Shown here in pieces: positions 40,337-47,154 of a DNA stretch of 48,879 bases; position 1 is the first letter of the stretch; each line of letters opens with the position of its first letter. The stretch covers positions 1-48,879 of the IMG/VR virus record IMGVR_UViG_3300047472_000431. One strand, written 5' to 3'. A program made the translations under genes and the position numbers. Source of the DNA: a virus. The notes below the pieces were generated by a model. That model searched no databases. It was not told the DNA's origin and saw nothing but the letters and a program-made list of their open reading frames with translations.

Positions 40337-42118
40337 TCAGGCTTCTTCCAGCTCGGGATTACCCTCAGAAGTTGGAGGCAAATGTTCCGGAAGGACCTCA
40401 AGGCCGTAACTTGTGAGCTCCTGCCCGAGATGATTTTTACGGGGCGCGGATTTTTGGCCATGATCACTTTCGCTTTTACTCCCCTTCTTGACCGTTGCCT
40501 TATCAGCCGGTTTCGGCTTGTCTTTCGCCTCGAGCTCTTTCTTCTCCAGCTTAAGGGCAGCAAGGCGCTTGTCCGCCCGGACGATGCGTTTGTCGGACTC
40601 AGCCTTCTGGTCGGCAACGACAGTCTCCATCTCCGGCTTCAGGTATTGAGGCAGCTGCAGGACAGGCATGAGCATAAAGGCGCCATCGCTTTGATCAGCG
40701 GATAATCCGCCGCAGAGCTTAGAGAGCATATATAGACGAAGAAGATGGGACAGAGTGTCCTCTGTTACCGGCTTCATCTTTTTGGCATGACTAAGCTGCA
40801 GGACATAATATCCGTTGCCGCCGGATTTGAAGTCGAGCAGTTTAAAAGCGGCCTTGCGGTATTCATCATGTTCCATCCCTTCAACCAGGGCATACGCCAT
40901 AGCATTGCGCTCCTCCAGGACAATGATGTTATTTGCGAACTGCAGGCGGGTCAACAGAGCGGGCTTTTTGAACAGCTCCTGCGCTTTGGTCCAGACCTTT
41001 TCACCGTCAAGCTCCAGCGCACGATTTTGACGGGTCTTGATACCTTCAACCTCTATGTCGATGTCCGAAACGGTCCGCTTTACGAGGCCTGTCTTTTTAT
41101 CTACCTGAGCAGCTGCTTTGCCGAGAACATAAATGTTTTCAATCTTTCCTCTATTGAGCCCGCTGAGGTAAAATCCTTTCGCCTTCTTATTGTACCGGCC
41201 TGACTGATAGGTTTGGCAATCTTCCAAAGGCTTAACATTCATCTGTCGAAGAAGCGTAGTGACAGCCTTTACCGGGGAGCCATCCTGGATGAGATGGATC
41301 TCGGGTTTGGTCTCGATGATCTCCTGCAGCTGCCGGACAAAGAACACCTCCGCCTTGTTCTCAAAGCAGGCCTTATCAAAACAGCGATCATTCTCCTTGA
41401 TGTCCGCAAAAAGGAGCGTATTGCAACCGGAGCGCTTCGGGCAGGTAGTGCAGGGACCGGCCTTAATATCCAGAGTGGTGTCATCCTGTTTAAAAGCCGC
41501 TGAAGACAGACGACGAAGGATATTCCGGTTTACAGCGTCCTGAAGGTTTTCAACGGATCCGAATGTACTGTTGTGACTCGAGACGGATTGCTGATCCTGA
41601 GCCTTCAGCCGGCAAAGGATCATAGCATGCCCGAGCAGGATAGCGTTTTTCTGAAAACGCTTCCGAAGTTCAGGTATAAGGTCGTTGAGCTTTAACCGCA
41701 TTGTAACGAATTCAGGCTTCTGGACGAACCTGGCGGCGATCTCCTCGATCGTATGGCCCTTATCAACCCTTAGCGACTGAAAGGCTATCGCCTCATCCAT
41801 GGGATGAACATCTTTTCTTTGAAGGTTTTCCGTGATCTGGACCATAAGGATATCTTCATCGGAGACGGCCTTAATATTTGCCGGGATCGTGGGTCGTCCA
41901 GCCATGCGGCTGGCGAACAGCCGACGATTACCGAAAACGAGCTCGTATTTCTCGGCAACCGTTGGATGGGGCCTGACCAATACTGCCTGCCATACGCCAT
42001 CCTTTCTAATGCTGGCGGCCAGCTCAATCATATCCGGATCAGATTCAGAGACGGGCTCCGTCTGACGGTAGTTGTGTAATAGCTCGATATCATCGAGTGC
42101 GAGGTCTTTTACTGCCAT
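40337..42118 (-). CDS. ParB-like protein with Cys cluster (593 aa)
   Basis: The N-terminal ParB/Spo0J domain shows LVRPHPTVAEKYELVFGNRR (GxRR/GNRR box), then ITENLQRKDVHPMDEAIAF (ENxxRxxLxPxExA box). An HTH segment follows (GHTIEEIAARFVQKPEFVTM). Residues about 217-255 hold a Cys cluster (CTTCPKRSGCN and CFDKACFENK), the pattern seen in ParB relatives of PRTRC-type loci. The C terminus is Lys/Glu-rich. There is no ParA nearby, so partition in the classical sense is doubtful; a DNA-binding or nuclease role in phage replication is more likely. Confidence 0.88.
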   Translation of the reverse strand: MAVKDLALDDIELLHNYRQTEPVSESDPDMIELAASIRKDGVWQAVLVRPHPTVAEKYELVFGNRRLFASRMAGRPTIPANIKAVSDEDILMVQITENLQRKDVHPMDEAIAFQSLRVDKGHTIEEIAARFVQKPEFVTMRLKLNDLIPELRKRFQKNAILLGHAMILCRLKAQDQQSVSSHNSTFGSVENLQDAVNRNILRRLSSAAFKQDDTTLDIKAGPCTTCPKRSGCNTLLFADIKENDRCFDKACFENKAEVFFVRQLQEIIETKPEIHLIQDGSPVKAVTTLLRQMNVKPLEDCQTYQSGRYNKKAKGFYLSGLNRGKIENIYVLGKAAAQVDKKTGLVKRTVSDIDIEVEGIKTRQNRALELDGEKVWTKAQELFKKPALLTRLQFANNIIVLEERNAMAYALVEGMEHDEYRKAAFKLLDFKSGGNGYYVLQLSHAKKMKPVTEDTLSHLLRLYMLSKLCGGLSADQSDGAFMLMPVLQLPQYLKPEMETVVADQKAESDKRIVRADKRLAALKLEKKELEAKDKPKPADKATVKKGSKSESDHGQKSAPRKNHLGQELTSYGLEVLPEHLPPTSEGNPELEEA

Positions 42119-42171
42119 GGTTTATATTTTGGTGATTGGGTGAGATTTATAAAGCTTAGATTAGTTGGCTA

Positions 42172-42480
42172 TTAAAAGAGGCTTGCCTGTTCGGGCTCGT
42201 CAGCGCGCTTGCCCTGATCCACGGAAGACTGCTTCATCCGGCCTTTTATTTGGATAACCTTGGCGATGCGGGTACCCGATTCACTGCCGGCAGCCTTTGC
42301 GCAATCAGCCAGGTTATCGGTAAGCTCATAGTCGACCATGCAGAACTTTTCGCCGCCGTCCACTGACTGAACGATGAAAATGCCATGATCGCCCTTTACG
42401 ATGATGACCTCGGTACCAGCCTTCGCATATAGCTTGTTCGGGTTCTGGTTACTATATGTATCCTCTTTGACGTATGGCAT
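42172..42480 (-). CDS. Hypothetical protein (102 aa)
   Basis: Beta-rich N-terminal part with KLYAKAGTEVIIVKGDHGIF and a polar, acidic C-terminal tail ending RADEPEQASLF, a terminal pattern QxxLF reminiscent of the beta-clamp-binding peptide seen in proteins acting with the replicative polymerase. That resemblance is speculative. The gene lies just upstream of the ParB-like gene. No domain recognised. Confidence 0.65.
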   Translation of the reverse strand: MPYVKEDTYSNQNPNKLYAKAGTEVIIVKGDHGIFIVQSVDGGEKFCMVDYELTDNLADCAKAAGSESGTRIAKVIQIKGRMKQSSVDQGKRADEPEQASLF

Positions 42481-42483
42481 AGA

Positions 42484-42726
42484 TCAGGGTTTGAAGATTT
42501 TTTGATACTCAGACTTTCTCTTCGGGAGGATAGCCGATGAATCCCGTTTGCCGAACACCCGATCGTAAGTAGCTGCGTCGTGAACACCGCCGATATCGTC
42601 TTTGTAAAACAGGACGCCGCCCTGGGTGAAGGTGCCGACGACCTTAGGCGCCCGGACAAACTTTTTTTCCGCGCGGAATGCGGTTTCTTTGCCAGGTCCT
42701 CCATGGTCGATAAATTCTTTACGCAT
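42484..42726 (-). CDS. Small basic hypothetical protein (80 aa)
   Basis: Basic protein with many Lys and Arg (AFRAEKKFVRAPKVVGTFTQ, KRDSSAILPKRKSEYQKIFK). No domain recognised. It overlaps the HNH-type gene upstream by 8 bp and is followed 3 bp later by the 102-residue gene, so it belongs to the early operon. A nucleic-acid-binding role is compatible with its charge. Confidence 0.6.
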   Translation of the reverse strand: MRKEFIDHGGPGKETAFRAEKKFVRAPKVVGTFTQGGVLFYKDDIGGVHDAATYDRVFGKRDSSAILPKRKSEYQKIFKP

Positions 42727-43255
42727 GCGGTTTAATTTGAGATGATATTAAATAGGAAACTCTATCAGGAAAGGCGGCAAAGGCCGCTTCCAAAAAAAGA
42801 GTATAGTATTTCAAAGCCTTCTCCTTTGCTGTAAGACGATGCTCGAACTCAAGGAAACGATCAACCGCCTCGCTGAATATTTTCATTTTACAAAATCGGG
42901 CTACAGTATGTGACCGGTCATGGCAGCATCCAGCGCCCAGTAAAAGGTAGTTGCTCGGATGAGTAGCTACAGAGATAAAATCTTTCTTTGGGAAAATATG
43001 AGCGGTTGCCGCCCTCAGCAAAGCATCCGGGATTCTACTATTGCACTCCCAACAGACAGCCTCCCCTTTAACCGTTGCAGCGACTGCCTCAAACCAGACG
43101 TCAAGAGCTTTTTTATCCTTGTTTTTTTCTGAGGGAGTTCGCCTGAGAGGTTTCCGATCCTTTGGACCCGAGTGGACAACAGGTACGTGAGAACCTTCAT
43201 CCGGAATTAATCCGGTTTGCCGATGCTTTAGCGCTCTTATTTCGTTGAGTCCCAT
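42719..43255 (-). CDS. HNH/NinG-type zinc nuclease-like protein (178 aa)
   Basis: Contains VCWECN followed by TAHIFPK about 20 residues later and SNYLLLGAGCCHDRSH further on: a CxxC zinc pair, an AH motif, and N...CCH-D-R as in HNH-type proteins such as the phage NinG/recombination endonuclease group. The N-terminal 60 residues are basic with Pro/Arg. It would bind or cut DNA during recombination; identity as a NinG relative is loose. It overlaps the small basic gene downstream. Confidence 0.7.
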   Translation of the reverse strand: MGLNEIRALKHRQTGLIPDEGSHVPVVHSGPKDRKPLRRTPSEKNKDKKALDVWFEAVAATVKGEAVCWECNSRIPDALLRAATAHIFPKKDFISVATHPSNYLLLGAGCCHDRSHTVARFCKMKIFSEAVDRFLEFEHRLTAKEKALKYYTLFLEAAFAAFPDRVSYLISSQIKPHA

Positions 43256-43297
43256 GAATGATATCGACTATGAAAGGTTAGAAAATCCGGTGAAATA

Positions 43298-43321
43298 AGG
43301 GCCGGCCATTGCACCGGCCCT
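43298..43321. terminator. GC hairpin between small early ORF and HNH gene
   Basis: Perfect 8-bp stem AGGGCCGG (43298-43305) with CCGGCCCT (43314-43321), 8-nt loop. On the minus strand it is followed by TATTTC, a weak T-tract, so termination is possible but probably partial. Confidence 0.45.
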
Positions 43322-43348
43322 GTAACTTAAAAGCTCAACAAAGAGGAT

Positions 43349-43432
43349 CTACTCGACATCGTCATCTTCATCCTCGTCCTCTCCGGGGCCTTTTACGGCC
43401 AGTTTCAATTCGTCAGGAAAGTGATTGCGCAT
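43349..43432 (-). CDS. 27-aa acidic ORF (open frame extends upstream to 43570)
   Basis: From ATG 43432 the product is MRNHFPDELKLAVKGPG and a run of Glu/Asp ending DDDVE. The same frame is open upstream to the TAA at 43571-43573 (73 codons) with protein-like composition (VTSLKSTPDRTVPATLLANL), but no ATG, GTG or TTG begins that part. The real product could be longer with a rare start. Very acidic C termini occur in DNA-mimic proteins, but I do not claim that here. Confidence 0.4.
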   Translation of the reverse strand: MRNHFPDELKLAVKGPGEDEDEDDDVE

Positions 43433-43799
43433 ATGTATAGAACCGGGTAACCGACCCGGCAGGTTTGCCAATAAAGTTGCGGGGACGGTTCGGTCAGGTG
43501 TGCTTTTCAGTGAGGTTACTTTACGAGTATTTTCGCCGCCAGCTTTACCGGCACTTATTACCTCGCGTACTTACGCCACCCGCAATATGTTGATCAACCG
43601 CCCCGGAGACCATTAAACCTTATCCTATGAAAAAAACATTTTTTTAAAAGGAGGCCTTGCATAGACATGCGAGGCCGATTAACCCCTAAATTCTAAACCG
43701 TAGAAAAACTTAGTAGTATTGATTAAAACCGAGGCCGCTTTCCTCCAAGGAGAATGTAAAGGACTGAAGGATGCGATCCTACCCGGTTAATTTGTTATC
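43433..43799. other. 367-bp gene-poor region with an early terminator hairpin
   Basis: The main feature is a 10-bp stem with one wobble pair (43653-43662 with 43667-43676, 4-nt loop). On the minus strand it is followed by TCCTTTTAAAAAAATG and a T7 run, which makes it a likely leaky terminator of the leftmost early genes. Otherwise I see only the startless open frame that ends at 43349. Confidence 0.5.
43636..43676 (-). terminator. Terminator/attenuator in the early leftward operon
   Basis: Stem GGCCTCGCAT/ATGCAAGGCC on the minus strand with loop GTCT, then a T-rich stretch interrupted by As. It lies downstream of the four short early genes (43800-44521) and upstream of the HNH gene, so it could mark a point for antitermination. 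Confidence 0.5.
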
Positions 43800-43964
43800 T
43801 TAATTGTCCCGCACTGCCTTGGGCATACTTGCCTGTACTTTTCGCCAAGCCTTGAGTGAGCGTTTATCAATTGAGCGACGATGCCTCCATGCCCCGAACG
43901 CCGATCCAATGATGAAAGTCAAAACCAGCAAAATGAACAATTGATCTATGGGTACCTGCATCAT
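43800..43964 (-). CDS. Small membrane protein (54 aa)
   Basis: ATG at 43964 overlaps the upstream gene's TGA by 4 bp; stop TAA at 43800-43802. Residues about 7-24 (DQLFILLVLTFIIGSAFGAW) are a membrane span; the rest is strongly basic (RHRRSIDKRSLKAWRKVQ). No family recognised. It is one of a set of four very short overlapping genes transcribed leftward from the lysogeny switch. Confidence 0.62.
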   Translation of the reverse strand: MMQVPIDQLFILLVLTFIIGSAFGAWRHRRSIDKRSLKAWRKVQASMPKAVRDN

Positions 43965-44170
43965 AAGCCCTCCTTTTCTGCTTTTTGAGAGAAATAATTA
44001 GACACAATTGCTCCTGCTACGGTAGTAAGGATAAAAGCGGCCGTTATGAATGTCGTTATCCAAAATAGCCAAAGCCAAAAGATCATGCAATAGAGGAGAA
44101 GAAAGGCGAAAATGAGACTTCTGAAAAGGATAGATGGTTTCATACAGTTTTTAATTTCGGGTTGCTGCAA
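43961..44170 (-). CDS. Small membrane protein (69 aa)
   Basis: Two hydrophobic stretches about residues 13-38 and 40-56 (SLIFAFLLLYCMIFWLWLFW, then ITTFITAAFILTTVAGAIV), then a charged tail SQKAEKEGL. The start may instead be the internal ATG at 44143 (MKPSIL), which avoids overlap with the gene upstream. Function unknown. Two spans and tiny size resemble superinfection-exclusion or holin-like proteins, without sequence proof. Confidence 0.65.
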   Translation of the reverse strand: MQQPEIKNCMKPSILFRSLIFAFLLLYCMIFWLWLFWITTFITAAFILTTVAGAIVSNYFSQKAEKEGL

Positions 44171-44300
44171 AAAATGTATAGTTGAGAAGGGCGGATTGCT
44201 GGTGTTTCACGGTGAATATCGGGCGCCCCATCTGCCGGGCGTATTGACGCACGATCTTGTGAAAAGCGGCATTTGGCACATTGATGAATAAGCGGGTCAT
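44151..44300 (-). CDS. Small hypothetical protein (49 aa)
   Basis: ATG at 44300 overlaps the upstream TGA by 4 bp; stop TAA at 44151-44153. The sequence has a helix FHKIVRQYARQMGRP and a polar end. No recognised domain. The overlap pattern matching its neighbours is the main support. Confidence 0.58.
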   Translation of the reverse strand: MTRLFINVPNAAFHKIVRQYARQMGRPIFTVKHQQSALLNYTFFAATRN

Positions 44301-44521
44301 CGTTTCCTTAGTTTTTGCTTTTCGAGCCTGGCGCTACGTTTTGCAGATATCCCGGCCAACTGAAGAGGAGTGAGTAGCTGGGCGTTGGATGAGGTAGAAA
44401 CCTCTTCCGCCTGCAGCATTCTTCTTGCTTCGTAACTCTCTTGTATCAGTGCAGAAGCCAGGGCCTCCAAGCTGAGTAATTTATTTTCTAAAGCTTGATG
44501 TTTATGTATTGTATTATTCAC
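44297..44521 (-). CDS. Coiled-coil-like hypothetical protein (74 aa)
   Basis: Helical throughout, with Leu/Glu/Lys-rich LENKLLSLEALASALIQESY and a basic C terminus (SAKRSARLEKQKLRKR). No domain recognised. It is the second gene of the leftward early unit after the Cro-like gene and overlaps the next gene by 4 bp. Confidence 0.65.
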   Translation of the reverse strand: MNNTIHKHQALENKLLSLEALASALIQESYEARRMLQAEEVSTSSNAQLLTPLQLAGISAKRSARLEKQKLRKR

Positions 44522-44588
44522 AATAGACTGATTAACAACATGTCGGTGTAAAATTTCGCTTATTGCTTGCAGCTATCAGAATTCGCAC

Positions 44589-44819
44589 TTAACTTGCGGT
44601 CTCTTTCAGAATCGTCCCTTCCTCCAATATTTCCGAGATCGGAACCCCAGTTATTTCAGACATCGCTTGCAGTGCATCATATTTGGTCATGCGACCATTT
44701 TCCTTGTTCCTGCGAAGATGAACAGCGATAGTTTGCTCGCCAATGCGGAGTTTTGAGCCCAATGTGTTACGTGTGGTAGGATTGTCTATTTTGTCCAATA
44801 CCTGTTGGTTAACTTTCAT
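44589..44819 (-). CDS. Cro-like HTH regulator (76 aa)
   Basis: Using ATG 44819 (MKVNQQVLDKID) gives 76 residues; an upstream frame start at 44918 would run through the promoter region. The segment NTLGSKLRIGEQTIAVHLRR followed by TKYDALQAMSEITGVPISEI resembles a helix-turn-helix of the Cro/C1 kind. It is divergent from the 127-residue regulator, the arrangement of a lysis-lysogeny switch, and leads the leftward early operon. Confidence 0.78.
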   Translation of the reverse strand: MKVNQQVLDKIDNPTTRNTLGSKLRIGEQTIAVHLRRNKENGRMTKYDALQAMSEITGVPISEILEEGTILKETAS

Positions 44820-44847
44820 ATATTCGTGTCGTAATGTTTGTACGCCC

Positions 44848-44878
44848 CAAAAGTAGGACACAAAAAGATACAAAACAA
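44848..44878 (-). promoter_or_regulatory. Candidate early leftward promoter
   Basis: On the minus strand TTG (44876-44878), 20 bp, then TACTTTTG (44848-44855), a full match to the Bacteroidota -7 consensus TAnnTTTG. It lies 29 bp upstream of the Cro-like start. A GACACA repeat (44857-44862 and 44887-44892) flanks it and could belong to operators. Confidence 0.55.
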
Positions 44879-44930
44879 TACATAAAGACACATTTAGATA
44901 ACATTCAATTACAACCAAATACGTTAGAAA

Positions 44931-45314
44931 TTGTCTAAGGAACTGGAAACTTTACTCGATGAAATTCAGTTTAAGACGCAATTGACGCTTGAGGAGATTG
45001 CGCAAAAGATAGGCTATTCGAGGCCTTGGCTGAACAAACAGAAAAAATCCGGGGGAGGCAAAAAACTGGTTGGCATCTTAAAAGAGGCATTCCAGGACGA
45101 ATTACAAAAAGATACTAATAACAACAAAATGGCCATTGGTCTCGATAAAGAGTCAATGGCCAAGGAGATTTTACATCTCAAAGCAGTTGTTAAGGCTCAG
45201 GGGCAATTTTTAGCGAAGATTGCTGCAGACCATTACAATCGACCGGTTGCTGACATGATGAAGGAACTGCGGGATAATACCATGCTAATAATGCTTGATC
45301 AGGGCGACAGCTAA
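44931..45314 (+). CDS. Phage repressor-type HTH protein (127 aa)
   Basis: Starts with TTG at 44931. An HTH with LEEIAQKIGYSRPWLNKQKK occupies about residues 20-40, and a helical C-terminal region (EILHLKAVVKAQGQFLAKIA) probably oligomerises. It has no S24 peptidase domain, so it is not a classic RecA-cleaved C1. Divergent from the Cro-like gene across 111 bp, and rightmost of the regulatory genes, it is the likely maintenance repressor. Confidence 0.78.
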   Translation: MSKELETLLDEIQFKTQLTLEEIAQKIGYSRPWLNKQKKSGGGKKLVGILKEAFQDELQKDTNNNKMAIGLDKESMAKEILHLKAVVKAQGQFLAKIAADHYNRPVADMMKELRDNTMLIMLDQGDS

Positions 45315-45502
45315 AGCCATCAAATTTTTTCTTTCGTCTCTTCTTCGACATAGGCCTTCTGGTTAAGGGTTTAAACAATAGCGGATTAGGCTGGTGAAGG
45401 CGAGAGGAAAATCATAGAATGAAGATTGGGGAGGCAATAATAATCGATTTGGTTAGACGTAATAGGAAATAAATCTAAAATTAAATAGAAACACTTAGTC
45501 GA

Positions 45503-45895
45503 ATGGAAAACAGAAGATCACCCAAATTCCTTATCCCGATAGTGGGAGTTGCCGCTGCCCTGGTGATCGGGTTGGCAGTATGGTTCCTTCGAGGTAACAA
45601 TTCCGAACCTTCCCCCAAACCCGATATTTACTTCTACATTGATGGTACCTGGGTAAATGAGCACGGCTTTTCTGTTACCATCAATTCAAAGGAGCATACA
45701 TATCGCGGAACTGCGCTCGGCGAAACATTTAACCAAGACTACCAACTAAAAGGATTTCACGATAACGTTATTGTCTTCGAGTCGAAAGGCCATCGCTTTG
45801 TCGCGCAATTCAATTCTCCGGATGAAATGACCTTAACAAAAGAATCATCGGGCGTTCCCGTTGTTGTGAAGAGATTGAAAACAACAGCGCAATAA
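45503..45895 (+). CDS. Membrane-anchored lysogeny gene (130 aa)
   Basis: An N-terminal basic residue cluster (NRRSPKF) and membrane helix about residues 9-29 (FLIPIVGVAAALVIGLAVWF), then a roughly 95-residue beta-rich domain (YIDGTWVNEHGFSVTINSKE; EMTLTKESSGVPVVVKRLK), the shape of lipocalin- or calycin-like small proteins, though that is only a pattern. It is transcribed away from the early operon, next to attR and after the repressor, the usual place for a cargo gene expressed in the lysogen. A role in superinfection exclusion or host fitness is possible. Confidence 0.75.
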   Translation: MENRRSPKFLIPIVGVAAALVIGLAVWFLRGNNSEPSPKPDIYFYIDGTWVNEHGFSVTINSKEHTYRGTALGETFNQDYQLKGFHDNVIVFESKGHRFVAQFNSPDEMTLTKESSGVPVVVKRLKTTAQ

Positions 45896-46039
45896 AATGT
45901 GGGATAATTAAGCCAGCCGGGGCTTTCTACCATTAACGAAATCATTAACAGAACATCATAGAACAAGAATTTTCGGCGGATCTCAATAACAATAACACGC
46001 TGCAAATCAGGAATTTATAAGAATGGAAAACGAGCGGCG

Positions 46040-46086
46040 ATGGCTTCCCAAGCTGTAGGTCGCGGGTTCGAGCCTCGTCTTCCGCT
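46040..46086 (+). repeat. tRNA-Gly(CCC) 3'-half fragment, probable attR
   Basis: The sequence carries an anticodon arm ATGGC-TTCCCAA-GCTGT (46040-46056; anticodon CCC), a 5-nt variable loop, a T arm GCGGG-TTCGAGC-CTCGT (46062-46078), the acceptor 3' strand CTTCCGC and discriminator T (46079-46086). There is no D arm or 5' acceptor strand (GCGGAAG) upstream. This is a partial tRNA left by site-specific integration at a tRNA gene. The intact copy should lie left of base 1. Confidence 0.85.
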
Positions 46087-46353
46087 CAGAATTAGCAAGG
46101 GTTTCGGCGTAGAGCTTGAATCCTTGCTTTTTTATTTGCATACAAAGGCTGGTAATTGAAGGGAAAGAACTATTGACAGTTCAAGTTACGTTATCTCTCG
46201 TGAAGGTGCAACGGGTTAGCTGTACCAGCGGTTTCCTGGTCGGCTAGGCGGGTCAGGTGTCTGCCCCTTAAGCATCTATACAGCGGATTTTCGAAATGAA
46301 TGCTGCCGTTATCCGGTAAGGTTCGGAATTCCAAACACTCCCTTAGTAAGCTA

Positions 46354-46644
46354 TTAAATTCGAATCCAGTCAATGTCAGAGTGGCTCAGTATAGCTTCAT
46401 TATATGAATGATCTGTGTAAATCCAAATGAGATACCTTCCTAAATCGTCTGGTTTAATATCTTCGATCCGCGTTCCCTGATATTGGGGAAATATTTTGCA
46501 ACGATCAGGAGTCTGTCTGTGCTTGAATTTTATCTCAACAAATCCACCTTTTCGGCAATGTTCCCAGTAGTCAAGTAGATAATTTCTAGCCATCTGATGA
46601 ATTAAAATGTAGTTGTTTGCTTGTCGCAAAGTAAAAACGATCAT
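46354..46644 (-). CDS. Hypothetical host protein (96 aa)
   Basis: A 96-residue protein with aromatic and charged residues (NYLLDYWEHCRKGGFVEIKF, LGRYLIWIYTDHSYNE). No known domain. It lies outside the prophage end and may be the first host gene right of attR. No membrane span or signal peptide. Confidence 0.55.
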   Translation of the reverse strand: MIVFTLRQANNYILIHQMARNYLLDYWEHCRKGGFVEIKFKHRQTPDRCKIFPQYQGTRIEDIKPDDLGRYLIWIYTDHSYNEAILSHSDIDWIRI

Positions 46645-46753
46645 TTCCTCATTATATTATCGCCACTGGATTAAAGGAAGTTTGCCTTAATTAAGCGGGC
46701 AAAAGGCGGGATTTTTTTTATTGGGGATAGGTAATTATCTTTGTGGTGATCAT

Positions 46754-46780
46754 AAAAAAACCGGGGGCTGCTATCCCCGG
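46754..46780 (-). terminator. Minus-strand intrinsic terminator
   Basis: Stem CCGGGG (46761-46766)/CCCCGG (46775-46780) followed on the minus strand by seven Ts (46754-46760). It could stop leftward transcription arriving from the gliding-motility gene. Confidence 0.75.
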
Positions 46781-46810
46781 CTTTTCCACTAGCCCAGTAA
46801 TAACTGGACA

Positions 46811-46855
46811 ATGGCGATCGCTAACTTGATTATCATCAAGATCTTGATGATGTAA
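46811..46855 (+). other. Possible 14-aa hydrophobic micro-ORF
   Basis: ATG to TAA encodes MAIANLIIIKILMM, all hydrophobic apart from one Asn and one Lys. A perfect 20-bp palindrome (46832-46851) lies inside it, and it is followed directly by a plus-strand terminator. It may be a leader peptide, a small toxin-like peptide, or only a structured RNA; I cannot decide. Confidence 0.35.
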
Positions 46856-46885
46856 CCCAGTAATGACATACTGGGTTTTTTTATT
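46856..46885 (+). terminator. Plus-strand intrinsic terminator
   Basis: Seven-bp stem CCCAGTA (46856-46862)/TACTGGG (46869-46875), loop ATGACA, then TTTTTTTATTTT. It starts right after the stop codon of the micro-ORF. Confidence 0.82.
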
Positions 46886-46896
46886 TTATCCATAAG

Positions 46897-46922
46897 AAAA
46901 AAATCGGGGTTTTACAGCCCGA
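46897..46922 (-). terminator. Probable terminator of the gliding-motility gene
   Basis: On the minus strand TCGGG (46918-46922) pairs with CCCGA (46904-46908), 9-nt loop, followed by seven Ts (46897-46903). A short stem, so of moderate strength. Confidence 0.55.
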
Positions 46923-47154
46923 AAAAACTTCACTAATACAGCACCATTGCCGCACCAGTCATCATTTTTTTTATTGGCTAAATAGCAGCGGGAGGTACAA
47001 CTCCTGAACCCACTCAAGCGCGAGAATAAAGTTAGAGATTTCAAATAAGAGTAAACGTTAGGGAATCACTTAGTCCGCCTGCACAACGCGGCTTTTTCAG
47101 CAGCGTCTGAATGCGGACTGTGACGTATCGAATGGCGTATCGGACCGGTACGTC

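Larger units (their letters stand above)
1..46086. mobile_element. Integrated P2/lambda-mosaic prophage (left end outside window)
   Basis: A contiguous phage genome: integrase at the left edge, regulators, late operon on the minus strand with full head, contractile tail and lysis genes, replication genes, a divergent lysogeny switch, and at the right a 3' tRNA-Gly fragment interpreted as attR. Structural genes appear complete: terminase, portal, capsid, sheath, tube, tape measure, spike and baseplate. One gene is frameshifted at a G10 run and one small gene lacks a start codon, neither in the structural set. Host-type genes begin right of about 46090. The exact left end cannot be seen. Confidence 0.93.
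46645..47154. other. 510-bp intergenic region with several hairpins and a micro-ORF
   Basis: No gene of normal length. It holds a minus-strand terminator (46754-46780), a 14-codon hydrophobic ORF with nested palindromes (46811-46855), a plus-strand terminator (46856-46885) and another minus-strand terminator (46897-46922). The rest, to the gliding protein stop at 47155, is featureless. Confidence 0.6.

Noticed and set aside
44820-44918. Longer N terminus for the Cro-like protein
   Set aside because: It would cover the promoter region and adds a hydrophobic, non-HTH segment.
46021-46086. A complete tRNA gene
   Set aside because: No D arm or 5' acceptor strand pairing with CTTCCGC upstream; only the 3' half is present.
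1-46086. Insertion sequences or transposases inside the prophage
   Set aside because: No transposase motifs (DDE or IS200-type) or terminal inverted repeats were recognised; the integrase is a tyrosine recombinase.
46191-46373. 60-codon frame right of attR
   Set aside because: Overlaps the better candidate at 46354 and its sequence has no coherent pattern.
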